A stretch of 64,000 nucleotides of DNA from NCBI GenBank assembly GCA_001949185.1, contig BDGG01000020.1, forward strand, positions 67,188-131,187, given 5' to 3'. This document shows, in pieces, positions 31,806 to 41,518 of this stretch. A model generated the notes under the pieces. It had not been told where the DNA came from. It did no database searches and was given only the letters and a program-made list of their open reading frames with translations. This DNA comes from Ramazzottius varieornatus (taxonomy: Eukaryota; Tardigrada; Eutardigrada; Parachela; Ramazzottiidae). Position 1 is the stretch's first letter. Every line of letters starts with the position of its first letter. Made by a program: the position numbers and the translations under genes.

Positions 31806-34169
31806 TACGTGTTTATTATCTTGCTGTCCTACCAACGTATGTTAGTCCCCCTTTTAGCCTCGATAAGGCCGGTCCTTGGGCTGTTGTGACTTTCTTTCCT
31901 CCGACTCGATAAGGTCTTTCTCGAGACTTGATTGCTTCGATGGCTTTTTTTGAGGAATTTTACCAAGTTTATGATGAGTCATGAGTCGTGATTTCAGTCG
32001 GTGTTAAGGTGTCGAAATCCACGATGTATCGTGTGTTACGTCGAACGTATGATCTGTTTTGATGGTCTTTTCATTCGGAAGAGATTTGCTCGTTGCACCA
32101 GGCCAATCAAGTGCCTTGATTTTGAGAAAAGTAAAAAAAAGTGGGTCAAAATTGAGTTTTTTGAGTATATCTCGCAAACCATTGGTTGGATCTTTCCGGT
32201 CCGAGCAGACAAAATGAAAATGTCGACTGGGTCTTTCTGATTGTGAAAGAATTTGTGGTGAAACTCTTACCGTGGCGGAATGCCAATGCTTCAAGTTTTC
32301 GATGACGTCATGATAAATTTTGGCTGTTAACGACCCAGCACTTTCCATAAATGAGCAATATGCCTCACATCCACGGGATACAGAGAAGAACTGGAAGACA
32401 TCTCTCAGCTTCCTGTTAGTTTTGTGAGACTACGGTATACGCTATTGTAGAATACTGTGGTGCATTTGAAAACTGAGGAGACGGTTTTCGCTTGTGTTTG
32501 ATGGAAGCTCTTATCTCTCCAGTTTTTTCCTGGCTGACTCTTCATACTTTCCAGCTGTGATAGGAGAAGACAACAAAGAAGTTGTCTCGACTCTATCGTT
32601 TTCCAACGTGCAGCATCGTTTTCCAACGTGAAGGCCGATAAGAATATCGTCTGTGCCGGTACCTTTTACATTTCACGCACGCAACAGATTTCATTTTTTG
32701 CCTGCTGACGTCAGAGTCCAAAGACCACGGTGGGCGGGTTGGTCTGTAGCGTGCGGACAATCAAGAAAAATATCCCCGATGGCGGGATGACCAAGAGCAA
32801 ATCCTGTCAATCAAAACATGCAAAACGATTTCCGAAGTCGGAAGATCGCTCAAGATTTTCTCTAGGAAGGGATCTGGGCAGCGGCTCAGAAACTTCTCTG
32901 TACGAGAGTGCTCCCCTCCCTGTTGTGATCCCGACCTTAATCAAAGAAGTTGCAATATGTGCTAGAACAAACGACATCTAATCGATTTCGGGATCAAATT
33001 CTATAAACAAGTTCGCTGGAAAATTTGAGAAGTTGCAAAACGCGAGGCAGTTGGAGAACAACAAGGCAACAAACCATTGCTGTTAGTCATGGCATCGATA
33101 GTTTGTTTGGCAGTAATTTTCCAAGCAAGTTAAAAAAGAGCTGACCAACACGCATATGATTGTTTGATTAACCGGAGTAAACGCCCCATGTCAGCCGAGG
33201 GCACCAATTACGCTCCATGACTGAAATCGTCCATGACTGAAATCGGCGGATAATCTTTCGTGATTCACGACCCCCCCCCCCCATTTGGTGAATCGCGAAT
33301 CGAATTCTAATCCATAATTTTTCGACGTTTGTGTTAGCTCAGTACCATACACCGGTAATTTAGTCGGGTCGTGAGATCTGTTTGGGTCGCTACCTTCTTT
33401 TCTCACTGAGCGAAATTTCCTCTTGGTTGAAACTCGGCGGCTGAAGGTAGCAACCTGATCAGGAACAGGCACAGACGCGAATTTGGCTGCGTTTTTCTGC
33501 AATCCTGTTTCTTTTTTGGGTCAGTTTGTTTCGACATTTGTGTGGCCAAGATTAATCTGCATATGCACGGTGACAATGCATTGAATGCGGGTAACTTACA
33601 CATCCATTGATACCGTCCATACCCAGGTCCGACACTCTCACAAAGTTATGATTTTCACAATTGTGGCCACCTCCGTCAACGATTGTGAAGTGAACGTCCC
33701 GAAAGGAAAATCTAATTTAACATCATTATAGAGAGGTCCGTGAAATAGTTTTCTCTTCTGTTCGCGGAAGAATTTGGACTTGAACACCATGAATGGAAGA
33801 GCGAGACTTTCTCCAGCGGGCCGAAACTTGTATTGCAATTCGGTACTTGGTCCTTACGTCGTTCCGCCACGGTACACACTGATCTCATGTAGTCGGTCTA
33901 CGGCGCAGATCGTGACTATGACGTATCAATATCTCTTAGCTCGTGCGGAGCCCGCCTTTGCAGCTTTCTACCGAGGGTGAAAGATGTGATTTTCTCTACC
34001 CTTGTTTGGGGCTCTAAGGATAGTCAGTCCAGATATAGAGTACAAACAAATGCAGGTGAAATCCAGATCCAGGGATCCAGCAATCCAGTCCAAGCCCGGG
34101 TTTTAGCATATACCGTTTCCTTTAAAGCGTTGAGCGGCAAATACACCAAGCCTTGACATATCAGGACCT
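31806..34169. other. Intergenic, low information
   Basis: No gene recognised. The stretch holds a 53-bp block (31946-31998) that is the reverse complement of 39957-40010, a 20-nt tandem duplication of ATCGTTTTCCAACGTG at about 32597-32632, and a run of 12 or more C at about 33270 between short inverted arms. Confidence 0.4.
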
Positions 34170-34578
34170 TAGAACACTGGGCCGCAGGTCCAAAAGTACG
34201 CTGTAACTGTGCTGCGCACATTACCAGGGCGCTGTACGCTGCGCTGTGCTGCACAACTTTCATGTCCAGTGGCTAAGCAGCTGTGCTGCTGATGCACGTT
34301 GACCTGGTGCAACTGCGCGGAACGCCGATGTATTGACGTGGTTTGTAATTCAGTCAGCGAAATCGCTAGTCAACCTGGAGAACGTTGCCCTAAAGTACGG
34401 CAAAGCTGAGACGGCTGACGTTCGAATGTTCAAAAACTGTAATTTTTGTTAGGTTTCGGTAGGTACATCTGCGCGGTAGTCTATGGCTTTCTGCTGTATG
34501 CTGTGCTGTGCCGCACAAATTTCGTCAGTTCACGCGCTGTAGTGCAGTACAGCCCATGCGACCATATTCCGTGCTCTA
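34170..34578 (+). mobile_element. hAT-type MITE, family A, copy 2 (diverged)
   Basis: Same ends and order of internal words as 4158-4582 but clearly more diverged. The flanks keep a 7-base match TATCAGG (from 34159 at the left, 34579 at the right), with three extra bases before the left end. This is the oldest of the three copies in the window. Confidence 0.75.
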
Positions 34579-35323
34579 TATCAGGTGCGAAAGTATAACT
34601 TGCAACTATTTCCCGAACACCGGCTTTGAGAGATTGTTTCTCCCGTTTGGGGCAGGTGTCGCCAGGTCTTTTGCAAGATGAAGCATCATCTTCCGGCTAT
34701 CGAACATTCACCTGAGCATTCCAATACCCGGTACTCGTCGAGCTGCAAAATCAACTTATCGAAAGTGGCTAATCTGTAAGACAACCCGCAATTTTACGAA
34801 AAAGTCGAAAACCGATCAAGCACCCAAATCCTTATGAAAAATCTATTATGTTTCTTAACACCTCGAGCACCACGCGATTTCGGGCTTTCAGAATGCCAGG
34901 TGGGAAAGTCACTTTCGCCCTTCTTTGGGGAGCGTCGCCAAGCAGGACCTACTCGAGTGGCCGGAATTTGGGAATATGATGTAATGTGCGCCACCTATCC
35001 ACTTGAAGCGGCCAACCTTCATTTTTTGTCTTGACAGCCGGACAGATCTTTTCCCCAATCTGAAAAAATTGCTAGATGCAGAAATGTCTGAGCTCGAAGT
35101 ACATTCTTTAGGAGACGCTCAACCGAGGCTCAACCGAGAGCTTGACTGAAGAATAATTTGCTGGCTAGGACGAATTTTCCATCGAAGACCGAAGAATTTC
35201 AGACAGTTTTGCAAATACGCTGTGCAGTGGCTGCTAGTTGTAGTTTGGAGGGAAGTTGATTCCTCTTTCAAAGGGGGAAAAATGAGGAGCAAAAGTTAGA
35301 CTGGAATATCGCCACATACAGTA
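34579..35323. other. Intergenic, nothing recognised
   Basis: No gene seen between two MITEs. Confidence 0.4.
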
Positions 35324-35612
35324 CTGTAATGCTTCATGAACTTCGCGAAGCATGTCATAATACGCGCGAATCATCCCTAAGGGCTTGGTAGGGCAAAATT
35401 TTCGAACCGGGGCTCAACTGAACAGTGTACGAAAAAATCAACCGTTAAAAATGGGTGTTGGATGGAGCCAGATTGATAAAGCCAATGAAATTTGCGCATG
35501 CAGCAAAACCTAATTCTCATTGGTTGAGTTGTAAATAATTTTTAACGGTTAATATTGTCGTACACTGTACGCCTATGATGACGTGTTTCGCGAAGTTCAT
35601 GAAGCATTACAG
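35324..35612. mobile_element. TA-flanked MITE, family E, copy 1, with nested family D
   Basis: Ends CTGTAATGCTTCATGAACTT (left) and AAGTTCATGAAGCATTACAG (right), flanked by TA (35322-35323 and 35613-35614). A family D element (35423-35567) sits inside. A second copy with the same ends is at 52487-52610. Confidence 0.85.
35423..35567 (-). mobile_element. Small MITE, family D, copy 2 (nested)
   Basis: Ends CAGTGTACGAAAAAATCAAC and GTTAATATTGTCGTACACTG. It lies inside the family E element, so it inserted later. It is the reverse-orientation relative of 4588-4756. Confidence 0.72.
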
Positions 35613-36212
35613 TACATATTAGTATACGCCGGGAAAGTAATTTTACCGCCCGGTGCTCACGGTGTTAACACTAGTTCAGAAGGTAAACGCTTTCGTACGA
35701 ACTAGCCGGCTATGTTGGTTTTACTAGCGGAAAGCGAAAATGCTTGCTCTTAAACTTCCAGAAGTCGCAGTCTGATAATTTTTGGCCGCCACTACATTGA
35801 CTACAAATATCTGACTTGCGATTACTTCTACAGGCTGATACGGTTCACATCGAAGTCGGTTAGGCCAGCGCCGACGGAAAAACGGAGAAAATATCTTCTT
35901 CGTGTGAATGCGAACTCATTCCTCTCCTCCCGTTGTCAACGCACTGACTTAATTTTTGCTATAGATAAAGACGAGTGTTGATAGACAACACATAACATGG
36001 GGGAGAAGAGAAAAGACAAAACCAAACTTGCTAAACAAATTTAAAAATATTGTCTCGAAAAGTTTCCAGTTATTCTTTCGCACCTGATAATAAGCCATTC
36101 GAGAAATCATCACTATCACACACACGATTGTTCTTTGGCTAGTGCACGCTCTAGCTGTTCTAGCACAACAGAACTACAAAGCGTGGCACCGGTTTCGCAC
36201 TAGAACACAAAA
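35613..36212. other. 3' flank of the 527-aa gene
   Basis: No further gene. Probably includes the 3' UTR of the minus-strand gene. Confidence 0.35.
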
Positions 36213-37796
36213 CTAATTCAACAGATCCATTCGCAGACTTAGCGGCCAGTGTGACGTCATCGGTGCGAACAGATCAATCACATCAAGTCTTGGACTTCCC
36301 AAATCTGATTCACTCGGAGCGAATGCACTCCAGTCTTTCTTCCTCTCCGCAGCAAACCGTATGTCAGCTGACCGCTGTGCAACGAGGTCGTAATCCTGCG
36401 ACGGTGATGGCGAAACCACCGACGCGAGCTTCCTCTTCGGTATGTTACCGTGTTCATCCACGTTGGTATCACTTCTCTTCGACAAATCCTGCTTAGACAT
36501 TGTTGGTTCCCCGCTAGTCGTATACCCGAAGGACCGAGACGCCTTAGGTGCCACTTCCGCAGTCTTCGGATGATCGTTTTCGGCGTCACTGGATACGGAA
36601 CTAAAACTTTCTGTGTTTTCTGGTGGTTCTAGCGATGCCGGTGGTTGTTCTACTATGTCCAGACTTTGAAGGAAACCGTCGAACTCTGTGACTTTCTTGG
36701 ACAACGCTTTCAGATTCCGCGTCTCTTGATCACCTGAAGTTTCAATCAGCGCAGGGTCCGTCCGATAAGTGTTACTCGATTCTTCCTTACTCGAAAAACT
36801 GTTGACGCATTTTTGCAGTACATCTTCAGGTAGGGAGGCAATCGAGTTCGAGATGAGGTCACCGAGTTGCTGCAACAAGTCATATCGTAAAGTTCTCCGT
36901 TGAATACTGTCGTCGAAGGAAGTTGGCAAGTCAAAGTTCTTGCTGACCGCAATGTGGATTTCAGATTGACTGGCTTTTGTAACAGCTTGATATCCATCCG
37001 CCATGGCTAACAACTTGGAAAGTTTCTCCTTCAGCCGCTGACTGCGTATTTCTCGCATTTGTTTTTTTTGACATTGATCCACAACTTCGTTTATCGTGAA
37101 GAAAATCGAAGCGGAGTACTGCAGGCCAATTTTCGGACCAAGTACGGGGCCAAAAATGGCCGCTCCCACATTCATAATGGTCGCCAGAAACGTATCGATT
37201 TCCACTTCGGATAGATCCGAAAGAACGTCGAAGTCAGGCAACGGCGCCGATAACCTTCTCAGGTCAGTTGTACTTTCAGGTCCACTTATCTGCGATGTAA
37301 TTTTACTAACCATTCGAATCAGTTTCTTCTTCCGAAATTTCGTGTCTTTGACCGGTGGCGGGAAGAGTTCGTCAACGATCCGGTGTTTGGATGTTTGGCC
37401 GGTTGACTGGCGGACCATCGTGGAAATGATGACTGGTACAGCAGAACCGAGTTCGACAATCTGCTGGTCGACGTAGTCGCATGTCTGTTCTTGGGACGCG
37501 ACGTACTCTATCCAGTTCCTGCTGGCGGATTCGTACAAATCGCCCATTTGTTTGCTCACGGCTTGAAATAAATGATCGGACAGAGATAAGATAGCTAGTC
37601 CGAGTTTGTTGTTGATCATGGCGGACGAGGAGGACCAGGTTGTGTGGAGGTAGGTGTTGAGTTGTTGAATTTCTAGCTTGGCCTTTGCACTGTGCAGTTT
37701 ATCGTAAACAAAGGTCGTAAAGATCATCAGTTGTCTGTATACTTCCTTGACGGAAATGAGTTGCAGAGAGCCGCTGGCAGGAGCGGGCGACATCAT
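36213..37796 (-). CDS. Unrecognised 527-aa protein, single exon
   Basis: One uninterrupted frame of 527 codons starting MMSPAPASGSLQLISVKEVY. I do not recognise a family. The first half is helical with leucine-rich stretches (QQLNTYLHTTW, NKLGLAILSLSDHLFQAV), a basic patch FRKKKLIRM at about residue 150, and a Gly/Ala-containing segment ATIMNVGAAIFGPVLGPKIG at about 205-225 that could be a short membrane or packing helix. A charged coiled-coil-like piece follows (QKKQMREIRSQRLKEKLSKL). The last 160 residues are Ser/Pro/Glu-rich and probably disordered. No signal peptide. The lack of introns is unusual here and could mean a retrocopy; no poly(A) tract or target repeats were checked successfully. 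Confidence 0.75.
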   Translation of the reverse strand: MMSPAPASGSLQLISVKEVYRQLMIFTTFVYDKLHSAKAKLEIQQLNTYLHTTWSSSSAMINNKLGLAILSLSDHLFQAVSKQMGDLYESASRNWIEYVASQEQTCDYVDQQIVELGSAVPVIISTMVRQSTGQTSKHRIVDELFPPPVKDTKFRKKKLIRMVSKITSQISGPESTTDLRRLSAPLPDFDVLSDLSEVEIDTFLATIMNVGAAIFGPVLGPKIGLQYSASIFFTINEVVDQCQKKQMREIRSQRLKEKLSKLLAMADGYQAVTKASQSEIHIAVSKNFDLPTSFDDSIQRRTLRYDLLQQLGDLISNSIASLPEDVLQKCVNSFSSKEESSNTYRTDPALIETSGDQETRNLKALSKKVTEFDGFLQSLDIVEQPPASLEPPENTESFSSVSSDAENDHPKTAEVAPKASRSFGYTTSGEPTMSKQDLSKRSDTNVDEHGNIPKRKLASVVSPSPSQDYDLVAQRSADIRFAAERKKDWSAFAPSESDLGSPRLDVIDLFAPMTSHWPLSLRMDLLN

Positions 37797-38055
37797 AGTT
37801 TATTGGTGTTCTGTGTGAGACGACGTATAAGAACGGACCTTTACTGGCTTCATGATTGGATGTACAGTAGAGCTGTACTTGCTTCGATTTCGAATCGTTC
37901 GCTTGGAAACACACTAGTGACCAAGAACAGAGCGATTTCCACCAAGTCCCTTTTGCACCGCTCGGTAGAATCACACGCGAGTACATCGGATGTTTCTCTG
38001 CGCTTATTGAAATATAAAAGGTAAGCTAATCGCTCTACAAGCGCGTTTCAAAAAT
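37797..38055. other. Divergent intergenic region
   Basis: Only about 260 bp separate the start codons of the minus-strand 527-aa gene and the plus-strand unrecognised gene. A shared bidirectional promoter is possible; no specific element was identified. Confidence 0.4.
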
Positions 38056-39241
38056 ATGTTGGCCTGGAAAGAAGAGGCTTCCGAAATGCAAAGCCACACC
38101 AGTCTCTTGGATTCATCCTCCAGTACTGATCTGTTTCGGAAAGATATCGCCGGCCATCGGGCGACACCGGTACGGTACGAATGTTCTATCGTTGGTAAGC
38201 CGAGAGGTAATGCGGCTTCCAAGTGAAGCAGGCTAGCGAAAACGTATCATGTATTCAGAGAAAAACATGTTTAGATCCGGCTGGAAGACATCCAGGAAGT
38301 TAAAATCCACGGAGAAGCTCCAGACGGCGCCGCGAACAACTCGGCTCACCAAACGCCCAAACGACTGATATCTCGTCAAAGTTTACCTGCCGCCACAAGT
38401 TCTCACTCCCAGGTTGCTGTCAGACCTCAGAACGACAGCGAGTATATTTTGAAGGATATTTTGCTGGAAAGCGAGAAGAAATGCATGGGTGGAGCTGTAT
38501 GGCACACAACCGAATATGGCCTAAGCGAAAACGGGTTCGTCCATCGGAAGCGTGTAGTAGGTACTCACATAACAATTGTCAGCTATGAGATTCCCTATGA
38601 GACCGGTTAGCGTTGCGCGGGTCAGATTTGGGCTTGTTACTGTTTAGGGTACGGCAAAGGATTTGGCCGCCTTCGATCTGCGGTTCGTCGATGTGGACAG
38701 GCAGCCTTTCGGTGGAAGTCGGGATGACACAGAAGGTGACAAGACCATCACATCGGTGCGCATTCAGAAGTTCGGGGTGGACGGAAGAGAGACAACCTGG
38801 CTGGCCAAGCACGAAGACCCGGATGTCATGATGGCGTGGTACACGGAGATGAAACGATGGAAGCAGAACTGGCATTACACTGATTGGAAACAGAACCTCT
38901 TTGTACAGATACCTAGAGTACCCGTTGATCCCGAACGGGACTTCGATTTGGCCCATGCCGTGGCATCGGAGCGTCAGCTGACCGGCGACAACGATCCGGG
39001 CGTGGTCTTCGATCGAGGTGTGAACTTCCTGTTTCAGTCTTCCGTACTTGTTCTCATTCTTACTCCACGTGCCATTCGCGAACGTCATCCGTATGCCAGT
39101 TGCTGGCTATCACGGTAGTGTTCCCGTTGCTTTCAGATTTCGAGGAAAACGACGAGGAGGAAACCGGAAGAGATTCCAAGCTACGGTTCGAGAGACCTGA
39201 AAATCACACTCCAACGGAATGAGTCCTTGTTGAACTCATAG
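38056..39241 (+). CDS. Unrecognised protein, four exons
   Basis: A phase-consistent model is 38056-38169, 38275-38556, 38648-39043, 39137-39241 (298 aa). The first donor is uncertain: 38194 looks stronger but breaks the phase. The N-terminus is acidic and Ser-rich (LLDSSSSTDLFRKD). The core reads DLAAFDLRFVDVDRQPFG, then TSVRIQKFGVDGRETTW and DVMMAWYTEMKRWKQNW. It is rich in Trp and acidic residues and looks like a folded cytosolic domain. The tail is basic (ISRKTTRRKPEEIPSYG). No signal peptide or membrane helix. I do not recognise the family. Confidence 0.6.
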
Positions 39242-40138
39242 TTCCGCTTCGTTGCTTTCTCATTAGTTTATGAAAATTTTTTCGCTGACTAACGAACTTA
39301 CGAGTTTTCTTTCTTGCTCGTGAAAAGGTATTGGGGTTTTGCAGTAAAAAAAACGCCATCGTCATGCAGCACGAACCTGTTAGGCAGAGCGGTTCATCAA
39401 GGCCTTCCTGCGGAGCTTTAGAATGAATCATAGACCGCTTGAGTCATCGTAGAAAGCTGTTCAGGCATTCTAAAGCCCTAGAACTGGGGCAAACTATGGC
39501 AAGCCGGAGCTTATGGCGGAAGATCAAAGAGAAATTTCTTGGCATCGAAAGTGGTCTCTACCCATTAATCGTCTGTTGTACGTACGCGTACGCGATTAAA
39601 CCACATATAAGCTATAGCACATACGTCACGTGAGCATCGCCAGTGACTGCCAGAACCTGGTACAGCAGCCAACCTGGCACACTAGCGGCCAGCTAACACT
39701 GTTTTTTTCCCTCAGCGGCCGACCCACTAAAACCAATGGTCAATTGAGCAACACCAATGGTTAGCCACCAGTGGTCAGTCTAGCAAGACCAATGGTCAAC
39801 TTTTGGTAGTCAATCCAGTGACAGTAGCAAGACTCACGGTAATACCCTGTTGATCGTGCAGTGCCGTCAAGTAGTACTATCAACAGGGTTATCAATTCCG
39901 TATTAATCAATACTCCAACATCTTCGAATGATTAGTACAGAATTGATTAATCGCATCTGAAATCACGACTCATGACTCATCATAAACTTGGTAAAATTCC
40001 TCAAAGAATCGGGGAATCATCCTGAGTGAAGGATCGTGCTGTCTGCAGCTCGAGCTTCCTCTGATGAGTTTGCGATTAAAAGTCCCTTTGGGTATCCGGT
40101 CTAGACAGGGTGCGAGGGGAGATTTACGCAGCCCATTA
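39242..40138. other. Intergenic with degenerate repeats
   Basis: No gene. Words of ACCAATGGTCA recur irregularly at 39730-39820. A hairpin with arms ACCCTGTTGAT/ATCAACAGGGT lies at 39845-39895. A block at 39957-40010 is the reverse complement of 31946-31998. Confidence 0.45.
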
Positions 40139-40752
40139 CAGTCCTACCTAGTGCTGGGATAAATACGATAAAATACGATATGATATTTTCTGATGAACAT
40201 CTTTCAATATTTATATTTCGTTTTTTTTGTACGATGTTGAAAACTATGGAAATAAAGAAAGAGCCAAAGAGAAACCGGACGGCTGTCGTTTACTACGTTC
40301 GAGTCAGAACAAAAGTCAGATGTCTTCGTGTACGCGAGTGTGTTCGTTGCTCAGTCTATCAAGGTCTGTCGTTACGTTCAGCGATAGTCCGTCCATATCG
40401 ATATTTCGATATGATACATATGTCATATCGAATCACTGTGATGTAATATACCGGTATTTCGATAAGATAAGATATATCATATTTATCTCAGCACTAGTCC
40501 TACCTGTGAGATGTGACATTTCAAACGCCCGAAATCAGTTCCGGACGGTTCATGTGTGCACGGATTTGCCCGCCATGCTATTCGCATAAGATCGATCAGC
40601 TGATCAGACACGTGCTTGATTACTAGAGTAAGTCAAAAGACAAACGAACGTCGATCAGCTGATCGTGCTGCGCAATGCATGACCAGCAGTCTCGTGCAGA
40701 AACGCTGTTCGGTTGCAGAAGAAGCAAGAGTCACATCTCACAGGTAGGACTG
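40139..40752. mobile_element. TA-flanked MITE interrupted by a hAT-type MITE
   Basis: The right end reads CACATCTCACAGGTAGGACTG. Its complement is found at the left, split between 40139-40148 and 40505-40517 by the insertion of 40149-40496. TA flanks the outer ends (40137-40138 and 40753-40754). The interior has a repeated CGATCAGCTGATC palindrome (about 40592 and 40653). Confidence 0.82.
40149..40496. mobile_element. hAT-type MITE (TAGTGCTG ends), nested
   Basis: Ends TAGTGCTGGGATAAATACGA (left) and CATATTTATCTCAGCACTA (right). A perfect 8-bp duplication GTCCTACC lies at 40141-40148 and 40497-40504. Its GATA-rich body resembles the longer element at 4788-5384. It inserted into the TA-type element 40139-40752. 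Confidence 0.9.
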
Positions 40753-40759
40753 TATAGAG

Positions 40760-41173
40760 TAGAGTACTGGGCCGCACGTTCAAAATTACGCAGCAACTGT
40801 GCTGCGCACGCTACCAGGTCGCTGTACGCTGTGCTGTGCTGTGCTGCACAACTTTCATGCGCAGTGGCTAGGCAGCTGCGCTGCAGATACACATGGACCT
40901 GTTGCAACTGCGCTGCACGCTGATGTACTGACTTTTGTTATAGTATTGTCGGCAAAATGGGTAGTCCACCGGGAAAATGGCCATACGGTACGGCAAAACT
41001 CAGATGCCTGAAACTCGAATACCCAAAAGTACCAATTTATTGTTAAGTGTTGGTCCGTGGATCTGCGCGGCAGTCTTCGTCTTCCTGCTGCATGCTGTGC
41101 TGTGCTGCACAAATTTCGTCGATTTCTTGTGCTGCAGCACAGTACAGCGCATGCGGCCAGATTCCGTGCTCTA
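40760..41173 (+). mobile_element. hAT-type MITE, family A, copy 3
   Basis: Ends TAGAGTACTGGGCCGCA and CCGTGCTCTA, with a perfect 8-bp duplication GTATAGAG (40752-40759 and 41174-41181). Over long stretches the body is identical or nearly so to the copy at 4158-4582, so the two moved recently. Confidence 0.92.
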
Positions 41174-41518
41174 GTATAGAGATTTACGCAAGTGGTGCGT
41201 ACGAGCTGCCACAATGCAAGTTGTAACCGAAACTCTGTCATGATCACCCAGCTTTCACCTTAAAAACCAGAGAGCTGGTTTTGGACCAACATTTGGGACG
41301 CTTTTTGAGAATCACGAAAGTGTTGATTGGTGGTCTTGCAGCGAGAGCTGGGTCGTACTTGATTGTGTAAAGCCGATCTGTGTTTTCGATGACTCACTGC
41401 CTAAATCACCCGTCGAACGCTGGGTCCAAAATTCAGCGTTTCCAATTTTCCGGATTTTTTTTTCAGATTTTTTTTTCAGACATTCCACAAGTATCTCGAC
41501 TCCCCGAGCAGAACACCC
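41174..41518. other. 5' flank of MPHOSPH10
   Basis: Probable promoter and 5' UTR. A T-rich run (about 41456-41480) precedes the start codon. No defined element. Confidence 0.4.

Noticed and set aside
33266-33282. Run of 12 or more C with short inverted arms
   Set aside because: Most likely a homopolymer or assembly-sensitive tract; nothing else supports a functional element.
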